DNA from: Pachyseris speciosa
Taxonomy: Eukaryota; Cnidaria; Anthozoa; Scleractinia; Pachyseridae
Reading direction: 5' to 3'
DNA: 64,000 bases
Assembly (NCBI GenBank): GCA_016490735.1
Contig: JAEMWC010000258.1
Span: 493,501-557,500 of the forward strand
This document shows positions 1-8,396 of the stretch, piece after piece. The position numbers and the translations under genes are program-made. The notes below the pieces were generated by a model. The model was not told where the DNA came from. It saw only the letters and a program-made list of their open reading frames with translations, and did not search any database. The first letter of the stretch is position 1. Each line of letters starts with the position of its first letter.

Positions 1-1430
1 ATTCAGGTGGTGAACTTGCTGATGGTTTTTCAATCCATAATAAATATCTCGAATGATCTTCATTTCTGTTGTCAAATTTTCTCCCTACAGTTTTATGAAT
101 TGTAATTCCACCAGTTGCACTGAATGTTACACTACTAAGATTCATTCCTTCATAATCAGGAAATAGCCATTCAAGAATGAAAGTGTATTTTCCATCTTTT
201 ATTGTGTACATATTAAATCCAATTCTAGCTCTGTAAATATGATTAGCTTCTTTATTGAAGTCTACATCAATTACCTTTTTTGAAATCAAATGTGGTGACC
301 GAGGTAAATTGACATATCCATTAACTTTCAAGCCATATTCAGTACTAACTTCATCGATATCATTCATCAAATATTTTAAAGCATTCTTTGGATGAGAAGC
401 AGATGAAATATGACTTTTTTCTAATTGATCTAAATTTACGGCATCGGTTTTATTTGTTCCTTCTTTTAAGTTAATGATTTTATGCCCTCCAAGTTTCATA
501 TCCGCTGCCATCGCATTTGTTCCATTCAATAATAAAGCGTTTGCTCTCATAACTACTCCAGCTCGATTTAAAACTCTGAAGTTCACTGCATCAGTTTCAT
601 TCGACGGGTCCGCTAAATTCGTCACTCTATTTCCACCCATTGACAAATTTCCTGTCATCACAACGCTTCCATCTTTTTTCACAAAGTTAGAATTAACATA
701 TGTTTTATCCGCTTTATGTGTCGACAGATGTATGACAGCATCATCAACGAATTTTTTATTTGCAGCATCATCATCTAATATAGGGCGTGCAACATTGACT
801 ATTCTATGAAAACTCATTTTAAGCTCACGATCAAATACAATTCTTCCTTCTTCTATTTCATAAGGTGGGTCATGAACAAAGTAAGACAAATTGGTGTGAT
901 AGCCATAGGTCCCATAAACGATGATATGTGTTTTGGTGTTAGACGCAGGAGCTGTGCTGGAAAGTTCCACCTGTATTGCCGCTTGACCACCACTGGTTTT
1001 TTCGATTCGGAAAAGCTTCTTCATATAACCATCAACGTGTGTAGTTTGGGGAAAAGGTTTTTGAAACGGCTGTCCCGCATCGCGCATGTTAATTGTTGGA
1101 AGGGTTAAATCGATTGTTGCACTTCTTGGGTCTGATGGTGAGTAAAACTCAGTAACAAATGTGTACTGTCCATTACTCAAGGATGAAACATCAAAACGAA
1201 TTTTGGATGTAAAGTTACCACTATGTGAAATGATAAAAGACAATGAGGACTTATTCATGTGATATGGTGATCTGTCAAAATTCTCAATTTGAAGGTTTGT
1301 TGCATCACTAACTATAGAAGACTTGGATATATCTTTCAACAGAAAAGCGAAGGGGTTTTGCTGAATACCTGATGCTGAAAAAACAAGGTCATCAACATAC
1401 TTTTTGTTAACTGCGTTGCTTCTGGGGTGT
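1..1430 (-). pseudogene. Continuation of the fibre gene in a second frame, running off the left edge
   Basis: Minus-strand translation from about 1410 down to base 1 is open and continues the fibre gene whose intact frame covers 1336-2901. The frame changes near 1410, where a one-base loss shifts reading into a stop at 1336. The segment repeats the fibre's architecture: another globular module of about 190 residues, then short beta-type repeats such as VKKDGSVVMTGNLSMGG (about 640-690) with the recurring pattern N-x-x-D-A-V-N-x-x-Y/F-V. A third globular module starts near 420 and is cut by the window edge. I cannot tell decay from an assembly indel. The plus-strand ORFs here are shadows. Confidence 0.75.
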
Positions 1431-2901
1431 TATTGTCGACATCTTTTAAATTCTGAATTGTGTACCCATCCATATCAAGATCTCCCTCAGCTGGATCTGT
1501 TCCATCCCGTTTCAGACAGCTTGCAATTTGAGAGTCAACATAAGACTTGTTTGTGGCGTCTAATATATCAACGGGATATTTCATGTTTTTGACAATATTA
1601 CGTCCCATGTCCAGATCAGCAGCCATCGGGTTTGTTCCATCCAATAATAATGTGTTTGTCCTGATACTTAGTATATTTCGTTGTACATAACCTAAATTAA
1701 CCGCATCATAAGTACTAACTCGAGATGATGAACTAGGGAATGGTATACCACTGATTCTGTTGCCACTCATGTTCAGATTACCAGTCATTGCAACACTTCC
1801 ATCTTTTTTTACATATGGAGACATGTCAATATTTGGGGTATGATCATCAACATATTTTTTGTTAGCAGCATCTTTATCATCAGTTGGAGCCGTAAGATTT
1901 ATAATTTTATGGTCATCAATATCAAGGTTTGCAGACATTTTATTGGTTCCATATACATCCAAAAAATTGATGTTCACATAGTTTCTGTTGACAGCGTCTT
2001 GTGGGTTTGATGGAATGTCATTAAGGTTCATGATTCTATTATTTTTCATGCCAATATCACCACCGAATACAACATTGCCGTTTTCAATTTCATACACTGG
2101 GTCGTGAATATGTGATAAAATGATATTAGAAAATCCATAAACACCATAAACTATGACATGATGTTTGGCATTATTTGATAAATATGGTGAGATCAACAAT
2201 AATTCCATTGATGTAGCTCCTTGACTTGTTTTTTCAATGAAAAATATTCTCTTAAGATAACCATCAACAAGATGAGTCTTTGGAAATGCTCTTTTTATTG
2301 AATCCTTTCTTTCAATTAAATTTGATGACAAAACATCATCATCAACTGTTGCATTGTTTGGATTACCATCAGTATAAAACTCAACAACTAAAGTGTACTT
2401 TGAAACTTCCAATTTTGTCAGATCAAAACGAAGAACAGTTGTAAGACCAGCAGAAGGAATCACAAAAGACAATAATTTTTTATTGATATTGTATGGGCTT
2501 TTATTATAGTCTTCTAATTGTAGATTATTCGCATTTCTGATAATGGTTGTTTTTGATATATCTTCAAGAAGAAATTTAAATGGATTTTCCCTTGTTCCTT
2601 CAATTGATAAAACAGAATCGTTTACGTATCTCATGTTAACAGCATCTTTGTTAGAAGTTGGGTCTGCTACATTACTAATTTTTTTGTTTTCAATGTCATA
2701 ATTACCATCTTGTGTTAATTTGAATCCATCACCTTTGGGACCAACAGCTCCAGTAGCTCCTTGTGGACCAATTGCACCTGTATTACCTTTTAGACCTCTA
2801 TCACCTTTTTCACCTTTGGGACCAATTGGACCAGCTGGGCCTCTTTCACCAGTTCCAGTTTTTGTTTTATCTTGATTTATTGGAGCATTAAAAGCACCCA
2901 T
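1336..2901 (-). CDS. Collagen-stalked fibre-like protein of the Polinton/adintovirus-like element
   Basis: 521 codons, frame-broken near 1410. Residues about 15-58 form a Gly-X-Y stalk (GERGPAGPIGPKGEKGDRG is visible). It is followed by a short repeat, a globular module of about 190 residues, and at least four copies of a 40-50 residue repeat of the type LDMGRNIVKNMKYPVDILDA then N-K-x-Y-V. Collagen stalks joined to N-x-x-D-A-V-N-x-x-Y-V repeats are typical of phage and virus trimeric fibres, so I infer a receptor-binding fibre or appendage at the virion surface; binding partner unknown. The start at 2901 lies in an attatATG context shared with neighbouring genes. The last 35 residues are frameshifted and not native. 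Same strand as the ATPase, upstream of it in coordinate but downstream in transcription. Confidence 0.72.
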   Translation of the reverse strand: MGAFNAPINQDKTKTGTGERGPAGPIGPKGEKGDRGLKGNTGAIGPQGATGAVGPKGDGFKLTQDGNYDIENKKISNVADPTSNKDAVNMRYVNDSVLSIEGTRENPFKFLLEDISKTTIIRNANNLQLEDYNKSPYNINKKLLSFVIPSAGLTTVLRFDLTKLEVSKYTLVVEFYTDGNPNNATVDDDVLSSNLIERKDSIKRAFPKTHLVDGYLKRIFFIEKTSQGATSMELLLISPYLSNNAKHHVIVYGVYGFSNIILSHIHDPVYEIENGNVVFGGDIGMKNNRIMNLNDIPSNPQDAVNRNYVNINFLDVYGTNKMSANLDIDDHKIINLTAPTDDKDAANKKYVDDHTPNIDMSPYVKKDGSVAMTGNLNMSGNRISGIPFPSSSSRVSTYDAVNLGYVQRNILSIRTNTLLLDGTNPMAADLDMGRNIVKNMKYPVDILDATNKSYVDSQIASCLKRDGTDPAEGDLDMDGYTIQNLKDVDNNTPEATQLTKSMLMTLFFQHQVFSKTPSLFC

Positions 2902-2939
2902 ATAATATTAGATTAGATAACACAGTGAAGTTTGTTCTA

Positions 2940-3128
2940 TCAATTACCATTGTTACCATTGTCACCATTGTTGTCATTGTTGTCATTGTTGTCATTGTTG
3001 TCATTGTTGTCATTGTTACCATTGTCACCATTGTTGCCATTATTGCCATTGTTGCCATTGTTATTTTTTTTACCTTTTGGAGGAATCATTTCATATATAT
3101 TTGGATAAGGATTGTTGAATGTTGCCAT
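2940..3128 (-). CDS. Small Gly-Asn-Asn / Asp-Asn-Asn repeat protein, collagen-like
   Basis: 62 residues starting at the ATG at 3126-3128, which has the same attatATG context as the fibre start at 2901; an upstream in-frame ATG at 3158 overlaps the ATPase end and is less likely. About 20 non-repetitive residues ending in IPPKGKK are followed by 13-14 triplets of GNN, GDN or DNN. Spacing of one Gly or Asp every third residue is collagen-like but Pro-free. It lies between the ATPase and the fibre on the same strand. It could be a second, minimal fibre stalk, the detached N-terminus of a lost fibre paralogue, or triplet-repeat expansion with no function. No known family recognised. Confidence 0.5.
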   Translation of the reverse strand: MATFNNPYPNIYEMIPPKGKKNNNGNNGNNGNNGDNGNNDNNDNNDNNDNNDNNGDNGNNGN

Positions 3129-3144
3129 ATAATATTGGATTAGA

Positions 3145-3786
3145 TTAAACAGCACCATAAAAATTCCTCTTGATTGTTTTCATTGGCTTGTCGACATAAC
3201 AGAAGGAATAAGGTTTCTTGGTGGCTTCAATGTATTTTTTCTTGTCTATTCCAAGTTCTTGTGCAATCAAGTTCCTTTCTCTTGAGGATGGGAAATCATA
3301 AATGCAGAAGTGACTGCAATTGAGTCTGATTGATTTTGGACAGCCATAGAATGATTGTGTGAGATATATGACTGAACAGTTCTTGTGTCTCCCCTGAATG
3401 AAATAGCTTATGATTTGATCTTGTTTTTTATCAGTCACGAAATCATCAAAAACAACCAATCGCTGCAAATCTGTGTCTTTTATTTGTTCAACTGGCAATA
3501 TCTCTTCTTGACTGCAAACCAAGGCAGGATATCCAATGTGACTGCTTATTTCATCCATTACTTTCCGAAGATATTTGTACTTGTCTTGATCCAAATTTTT
3601 TGCATAAAGATGTATCTGATCATAATAGACCAACGGTTCCATAATCAGATGCATGAACAATGTTGTCTTTCCAGATCCAGAATTACCAGCCAATAACATT
3701 CTAAATGTATCTTTTGGCATATACGGATACAACTGTCTGAATGAATTATTTGAATTCTGAATGATATCATAATTTGGAATTTCCAT
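3145..3786 (-). CDS. A32/FtsK-HerA-type genome-packaging ATPase
   Basis: 213 residues, normal length for Polinton and adintovirus packaging ATPases. Walker A is GNSGSGKTT at residues 34-42, and Walker B is LQRLVVFDDFV at about 109-119. The downstream segment has YLTQSFYGCPKSIRLNCSHF, which fits the sensor/arginine-finger region of the A32-like family. Its role would be ATP-driven translocation of DNA into the preformed capsid. It diverges from the coiled-coil gene at 3823 across a 36-base spacer. Start chosen at 3786; it lacks the TATATG context of its neighbours (acgtATG). The frame is intact with all catalytic motifs present. Confidence 0.85.
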   Translation of the reverse strand: MEIPNYDIIQNSNNSFRQLYPYMPKDTFRMLLAGNSGSGKTTLFMHLIMEPLVYYDQIHLYAKNLDQDKYKYLRKVMDEISSHIGYPALVCSQEEILPVEQIKDTDLQRLVVFDDFVTDKKQDQIISYFIQGRHKNCSVIYLTQSFYGCPKSIRLNCSHFCIYDFPSSRERNLIAQELGIDKKKYIEATKKPYSFCYVDKPMKTIKRNFYGAV

Positions 3787-3822
3787 ACGTTAATAGTTTA
3801 GATTAGTCTAACACAATTGTAT
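3787..3822. promoter_or_regulatory. Bidirectional promoter-like spacer between ATPase and capsid-side genes
   Basis: The whole 36-base gap separates two divergent start codons. It contains TTAGATTAGTCTAACACAAT, whose TCTAACACAAT part recurs upstream of the capsid gene start at 5772. The minus-strand fibre and small repeat ORF starts are preceded by related ATCTAATC-type sequence. No mapped transcription start exists here; promoter role is inferred from recurrence and position. Confidence 0.5.
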
Positions 3823-4689
3823 ATGGATATAGAACGAATGAAAAGGCTTCTAAAAAGTGGAATTGAAGCCGGAAATAAGACGAGAGAAGTTCGTGATGTT
3901 ATCAAGACTTATGAATACAGAAAACAGGATGCATATGATACAACATCAGAATTGCTGAAACCCTCTATTGATGTCCAGAAGAGTGTGAAAGAAAGTGTTG
4001 ACAAAAAACAGGATGAAGTTATTGAACAGTTGAAAAAGAATCAAAAAGCCTTGACATCTGGTTTTGAAGATCTTATGCTATTAAACACGTTACCTGAATC
4101 AGTACCTGTGAAAACAACATTACCAATTGATTACAAACCTAAAATGATGACTGAAACAGAACCAAAGTATAAGTCAAATCTTGACAAAGGTTTTTCACTT
4201 GATGAGGCTAAGGTATTACAGGAATATGAATTGTCTCCTCCATCAATAATTTTAAATAGGATAATGGATGGTACAATCGACATCAATGAGTATAACAGAA
4301 ATATTGGTAAATTAACCAAAGATTTGGGAAGACAAAAAGCTCAACTGTCAAGTAGTAAAAAATCAAGGGACAAAAATGAAGAAAAGATATATCAATTGAC
4401 TCAAAGGATCAAATTACTGCAAAAGTACCGAAAAAGAATTGGCGCCGTTGAGGAAGGTGCACAAACTGTTGGTTCAGGCATAGGAAGGAGAAGAGGTGCA
4501 ATGGGTTCAAGGGATGCATTTTTGGGTGACATGCTTTCAAGACTGCAGTTGCTTGGTGGATCTATTTCAGCCGGCAACAACAGCAAAAATGTTCAAAATG
4601 AATTCACAAAAATATTGCATACATTGAACAGACTGGGAATCCTGAAAACCGGTGAGTTGAATAAAATAATGAGGAAATATCTAATGTAA
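3823..4689 (+). CDS. Coiled-coil virion-associated protein of unknown function
   Basis: 288 residues from the ATG at 3823, in a tgtatATG context; an earlier in-frame TTG at 3817 is not a credible eukaryotic start. The protein is rich in Lys, Glu and Gln, with long helical stretches at about residues 1-85 and 155-205 (KKSRDKNEEKIYQLTQRIKL). A Gly/Ala-rich stretch VGSGIGRRRGAMGSRDA lies near residue 218. No family recognised with certainty. It is the first gene of the rightward capsid cluster and is separated from the putative penton by only six bases, so it is probably a structural or morphogenesis protein. No breaks. Confidence 0.65.
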   Translation: MDIERMKRLLKSGIEAGNKTREVRDVIKTYEYRKQDAYDTTSELLKPSIDVQKSVKESVDKKQDEVIEQLKKNQKALTSGFEDLMLLNTLPESVPVKTTLPIDYKPKMMTETEPKYKSNLDKGFSLDEAKVLQEYELSPPSIILNRIMDGTIDINEYNRNIGKLTKDLGRQKAQLSSSKKSRDKNEEKIYQLTQRIKLLQKYRKRIGAVEEGAQTVGSGIGRRRGAMGSRDAFLGDMLSRLQLLGGSISAGNNSKNVQNEFTKILHTLNRLGILKTGELNKIMRKYLM

Positions 4690-4695
4690 AAGTAT

Positions 4696-5481
4696 ATGAC
4701 AGAAATTTCATTACGATTCAACAGTAAAAACAGAGACAAAATTGGTGTTAGTAAGAGTCATGATTTTGAAAAAAGATTCAATACACCTCTTAAATTAACG
4801 AATGATTTAAAATATGAAATGGCTGTGAATGTCATCAATATGACATACAGTTGGTACAATATCAGAGATATTTTTGGAAATAATCAAATGAAATACAGCT
4901 ATGACAAAGGTGTGAACTGGGAAACAATAACATTCGTTGACGGGATGTATTCATACGACGATATCAATAGTTACATTCATGAGTATATGAGTAAAAATAG
5001 CCATGTACTGAATCCATCTGAAACAGACAAATCAAAATTCAAGTATGGTATTAACATGTATTTCGTTTTGTCAACATATCGCATTTTGATTGAACTTGAT
5101 GAAAACTATCGAGTGGATCTGAGAAATCTTGATTTCAGAAAACTTATCGGTTTCAATTCAAAATTAGTTTCAGCCACAGAATATGGAACAAATCTACCTG
5201 ATATTACAAGAGGAGTAGATGAAATTTATATCAATTGTGATATGGTGATAGATAGCATTGTTGATGGAAATAGCACAAATACAATCGCAGTTATACCAGT
5301 CACAGATCTCGTCAGAAGTTTACCTTTCACTTACAAACCTCGTTTTCTTTCATGGAATCCTGTCTCAACACATACAATCAGCTCAATACGCTTTTATGTC
5401 ACAGACTCTTCTAGAGCTCCAGTCGATTTAAACGGGATAGATTGGTATATTGAGTTATTCTTGAGAGGGACAGAATTATAA
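4696..5481 (+). CDS. Putative minor capsid (penton) protein, single jelly-roll type
   Basis: 261 residues with start in agtatATG. The N-terminus ISLRFNSKNRDKIG, then a segment with KYEMAVNVINMTYSWYNI, the central DLRNLDFRKLIGFNSK and a C-terminus ending in DWYIELFLRGTEL fit the beta-rich penton-like proteins encoded next to the major capsid protein in Polintons and adintoviruses. The expected role is forming icosahedral vertices with the major capsid protein and fibre. Assignment rests on size, gene order and these patterns, not on a catalytic motif. The frame is intact, sitting between the coiled-coil gene and the small basic protein. Confidence 0.7.
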   Translation: MTEISLRFNSKNRDKIGVSKSHDFEKRFNTPLKLTNDLKYEMAVNVINMTYSWYNIRDIFGNNQMKYSYDKGVNWETITFVDGMYSYDDINSYIHEYMSKNSHVLNPSETDKSKFKYGINMYFVLSTYRILIELDENYRVDLRNLDFRKLIGFNSKLVSATEYGTNLPDITRGVDEIYINCDMVIDSIVDGNSTNTIAVIPVTDLVRSLPFTYKPRFLSWNPVSTHTISSIRFYVTDSSRAPVDLNGIDWYIELFLRGTEL

Positions 5482-5494
5482 AACCTAATAGTAT

Positions 5495-5749
5495 ATGAAA
5501 CGGTTCGAGTTTAAAAAATATGAACAACATGGTGAAGGTATTGTGACTGATATGATCAAAACAGCTGGAAAAAAAGCAGCTGAAAAAGCAGCCACAACAA
5601 TTGGTGAACATGCTGGCAAAAAAGCTGGTGACAAAATCATAGAACTTTTGAAAAAGAGAAAAAGTGGAAACAAGAGTGGAACTGAGAGTGTGAGCCAGAC
5701 TGGTGGTTTAATCAAAAGAAGGAGAGGTCGACCACGTAAAATAAAATAA
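5495..5749 (+). CDS. Small basic AT-hook protein, probable genome-condensing core protein
   Basis: 84 residues, start in agtatATG, 13 bases after the putative penton. It is very lysine-rich, with an amphipathic Ala/Lys helix (TAGKKAAEKAATTIGEHAGK) in the middle. The C-terminus RRRGRPRKIK contains a canonical GRP AT-hook that contacts the AT minor groove. I infer packaging or condensation of viral DNA, comparable in role to small adenovirus core proteins. A host-derived AT-hook regulator is a weaker alternative given its position inside the capsid cluster. Intact. Confidence 0.68.
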   Translation: MKRFEFKKYEQHGEGIVTDMIKTAGKKAAEKAATTIGEHAGKKAGDKIIELLKKRKSGNKSGTESVSQTGGLIKRRRGRPRKIK

Positions 5750-5771
5750 CTTTTATCTAACACAATAATAT

Positions 5772-7061
5772 ATGTCAAACTATCGTGACTCAAAATACAT
5801 CGAAAGACATGAAGATGTAGTGTTCGAACTAGAGACAGCACTTAATACTGTAGTAGCAAACAATGCTCATCAGAGGAAAACAGGTTACCGTTTCGTTGTT
5901 GATAACAGTGGAGAGACTACACCATTTGATTGGTACAATGCCCGTTTGAATGTTGATTTCATTGTAAAAAAGCTTGCAGATGGAGGCCACATTACTGCTG
6001 CAGATCGAAATGGTATTGTTAATTCAGTTCACGCTCTTATAAACACTCTTAATGTAAAAATGAATGGTATTGATGTTTATGAGTGCAGAGATGCCAACCA
6101 AGCAACAAATATAAAGTCTTTGCTTGAGTATTCACAGGGTTATGCTGTAAGTCAGGGGACCAATGAGTTCTTCTATCTTGACGACAACAGAGAAGCTGAA
6201 AACAGAGTTGCTCAGGTGACTACTTATAACAAAGGTTTCGCAGCTCGCAAAGCACTGTTGAATGGTGCAAATGGTGAAGTAAATGCAGAGATAGCATTGA
6301 ACAGATACGGTTTTTTCAAGAGCTTTTGGGATGAACTCATGCCTAACTCAAAAGTAGAGGTGAACCTAACACTTGAGAGTGATGACAATTTGATTTGGCA
6401 AGCTACTGATGAATGTCGTGTGGTACTAACTAAATTCCAGCTAATTGTTCCTCGTATTATTTTTAATTCTACGGGAAAGTCCTTATACATGAGCAAGTAT
6501 CTTGACAACAGAAAGTGGACTTACATGAGAGAAATGGTTGAGAGAGGCAATTCAACAAGACAACAGACTGCCAATTTCCGTATTTCCACAGGAATAAACA
6601 AAACCAGGCATGTTTTTGTATTCATCATCAATGATGCCAATGATTCGTCTCAGACAGCCAATAAATTTCTCTATAACACATTCTCAGTTGCAAATAACCA
6701 AACTTTGACTGATTGTTATCTTGAAGTTGGCAATGGAAATGATTATCCAGAGGTTCATTATAAACCATCAACAGAACCAACAAGAGTATTTAGAGATGTT
6801 TTGAAATATGTTCAAGCTGTAAATGATTTCAGTGAAAGTACCCTTCTTAACAGGGGCAACTTCGGTACAATATTCCCTTTCATTTATTTTGATTTGACGA
6901 AACAGAAACAGGATATCAAAGATGGAATGACAAAACTGACTTTCAAATACACTTTGAGTGCTGCAACAAATGCTGATTACAGTGTGTATGCACTGGTCCT
7001 CTATGAGCAGGATATTGAGATGAGAAAGACTGATGGAAAATTAATTCTGAGATCAATGTAA
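5772..7061 (+). CDS. Major capsid protein, double jelly-roll (hexon-like) type
   Basis: 429 residues, start in aatatATG, preceded by TCTAACACAAT. Features typical of Polinton/adintovirus capsid proteins are RHEDVVFELETALNTVV at the N-terminus, TPFDWYNARLNVDF near residue 55, RYGFFKSFWDELMPNSKVEVNLTL-type sequence near 175-200, and a C-terminal half with beta-rich strands ending in SVYALVLYEQDIEM. Family members trimerise to pseudo-hexagonal capsomers. It sits downstream of the putative penton, the usual pairing. The frame is uninterrupted, unlike the two genes after it. Assignment is by pattern and gene order; a structure prediction would settle the two jelly rolls. Confidence 0.82.
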   Translation: MSNYRDSKYIERHEDVVFELETALNTVVANNAHQRKTGYRFVVDNSGETTPFDWYNARLNVDFIVKKLADGGHITAADRNGIVNSVHALINTLNVKMNGIDVYECRDANQATNIKSLLEYSQGYAVSQGTNEFFYLDDNREAENRVAQVTTYNKGFAARKALLNGANGEVNAEIALNRYGFFKSFWDELMPNSKVEVNLTLESDDNLIWQATDECRVVLTKFQLIVPRIIFNSTGKSLYMSKYLDNRKWTYMREMVERGNSTRQQTANFRISTGINKTRHVFVFIINDANDSSQTANKFLYNTFSVANNQTLTDCYLEVGNGNDYPEVHYKPSTEPTRVFRDVLKYVQAVNDFSESTLLNRGNFGTIFPFIYFDLTKQKQDIKDGMTKLTFKYTLSAATNADYSVYALVLYEQDIEMRKTDGKLILRSM

Positions 7062-7158
7062 ATTAAATAATAAATTAAATTAAATAAATTAAATGAATTA
7101 AATAATTAAATTAAATGATTGTTTGTATTAAATACAATTTAGTATAAACATATATTAT
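7062..7158. repeat. AAATTAAATAA-type A/T-only tract and spacer
   Basis: A run of TAAATTAAATAAATTAAATG units lies directly after the capsid stop, followed by spacer up to attatATG at 7159. It could be the 3' processing region of the capsid mRNA or the promoter of the next gene; both are inference. Confidence 0.5.
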
Positions 7159-8025
7159 ATGACTACTTATCATCCACATGGTGTAAGACTATCAAAAGGT
7201 CAGAAACAAAAGCTAGCAAAAGCTTATGCAACAAATTCACCTGTAACAATAAGGTTGACGCATAGTGAATTGTCTTGAAATGATCAACTGATGTTGACCA
7301 AAAGACAAATCAACAAACTGATTAAATCAAGTAGATCAGGAAAAGGTTCAGACATCAAGATATCAAAAAATCAAACCAGAAAAGCTGTTGTAGAAGGAGG
7401 TTCTCTTTGGTCCAGTCTTTTTTCACTTGGAACAAGACTATTGCCTTATGCAGGTAAAGCAGTAGCTAAAGCAGCTCCAGCATTGGCTACAGGTGCTCTT
7501 TCTTCATTAGCAAGTCTCGGTGTTGATAAACTATTTGGGAAGAAACAAAGTGGAGGATTTCTTATTCCTAATGCCAATTTATCCCAATTATTGAATGTAG
7601 GAAATTTATTGAATACGAAACAGATGGCAGATATTATTCAAAAAATGCAGTATGGTGGAGACGTTGTTATAAAACCAACAAAAACACAGATTGGAAATGG
7701 TATTGGAACAATACTCGCCAGTATTGGAATTCCTTTGGCCATAGAAGCAATTAGAAAATTAACTGGAAAAGGATTGCATGTTGAAAGCAGCCGTCCAAGA
7801 CGGTCATTACCAGTTCATGTTCCAGATTCCATTGCAATAAATAAAAATAAAAGTGGTGGAAAACATGCTATGATGCCATGGCAATCCCCTCCTGTTTTTG
7901 GTACATGGGATAACCCAATAGGCATGGGAATGAAAAAAAAAAAAAGAAAAAACAAAGGAAAAGGACTTCTACTGGGCAAAAACAGTCCATTCAATTCAAT
8001 CCCAATTCTAGGAACCATTTTGTAA
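7159..8025 (+). pseudogene. Core/minor virion protein with an in-frame stop (pVI/pX-like)
   Basis: A single frame runs from the ATG at 7159 (attatATG context, as for the other late genes) to 8025, interrupted only by TGA at 7276-7278. Upstream are 39 residues beginning MTTYHPHGVRLSKGQKQKLA; downstream an ORF can restart at ATG 7291 with MLTKRQINKLIKSS. The protein is basic, with Gly-Lys-Gly motifs, an Ala-rich hydrophobic segment at 7411-7530 that could insert in membranes, and a C-terminus KGLLLGKNSPFNSIPILGT. This organisation resembles the membrane-active or core proteins of adintoviruses. Because frame and composition continue across the TGA, I read one gene with a nonsense codon rather than two genes. 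Confidence 0.7.
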
Positions 8026-8111
8026 TTGTAATTGGATCAATTGAATTCTCAACCATATTTAAACGCAGACGGAAATGTTTTAAAGAAATAATAACTATAG
8101 ATATATCATAA

Positions 8112-8396
8112 ATGGAAAAAATTATCAAAACTAGTAGTAATATGGACAAGAAAAGTCTCAAAAAATTGAGCAAATCTAAGCTAATCGAGTTGTTGTTGAA
8201 GCAACAGAAACCAAAAATTATTATAGTTGATGACACAAAACCTGTGCCTAAACCAAGAACAAGACCAATTCCTGCACCTAGGACTGTCAGGCCGATTTCC
8301 GCCCCAAGGACGAAAAGACCAACTGTGAAAGAATTGGTTGATTATTTTGAGAGGAAAAGACTTCCAGCCCACCTGCTGAATGGTTGGAAGATTTAG
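8112..8396 (+). CDS. pPolB fragment 1: Pro/Arg-repeat N-terminus
   Basis: Frame fragment of 94 codons starting at ATG 8112, which lacks the TATATG context (tcataaATG), so the polymerase may be expressed differently from the structural genes. It contains a Lys-rich helix and three PxPxPRT-type repeats before its frame is lost near 8370; the last dozen residues are probably non-native. The repeats continue in the next frame. Confidence 0.7.
   Translation: MEKIIKTSSNMDKKSLKKLSKSKLIELLLKQQKPKIIIVDDTKPVPKPRTRPIPAPRTVRPISAPRTKRPTVKELVDYFERKRLPAHLLNGWKI

Noticed and set aside
474..1108. Plus-strand ORFs of 111 and 100 codons
   Set aside because: They are antisense to the fibre repeats on the minus strand, which show clear repeat structure.
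2925..3143. Plus-strand hydrophobic repeat ORF (IVTIVVIVV pattern)
   Set aside because: Antisense shadow of the Asn/Gly triplet repeat; no supporting start context.
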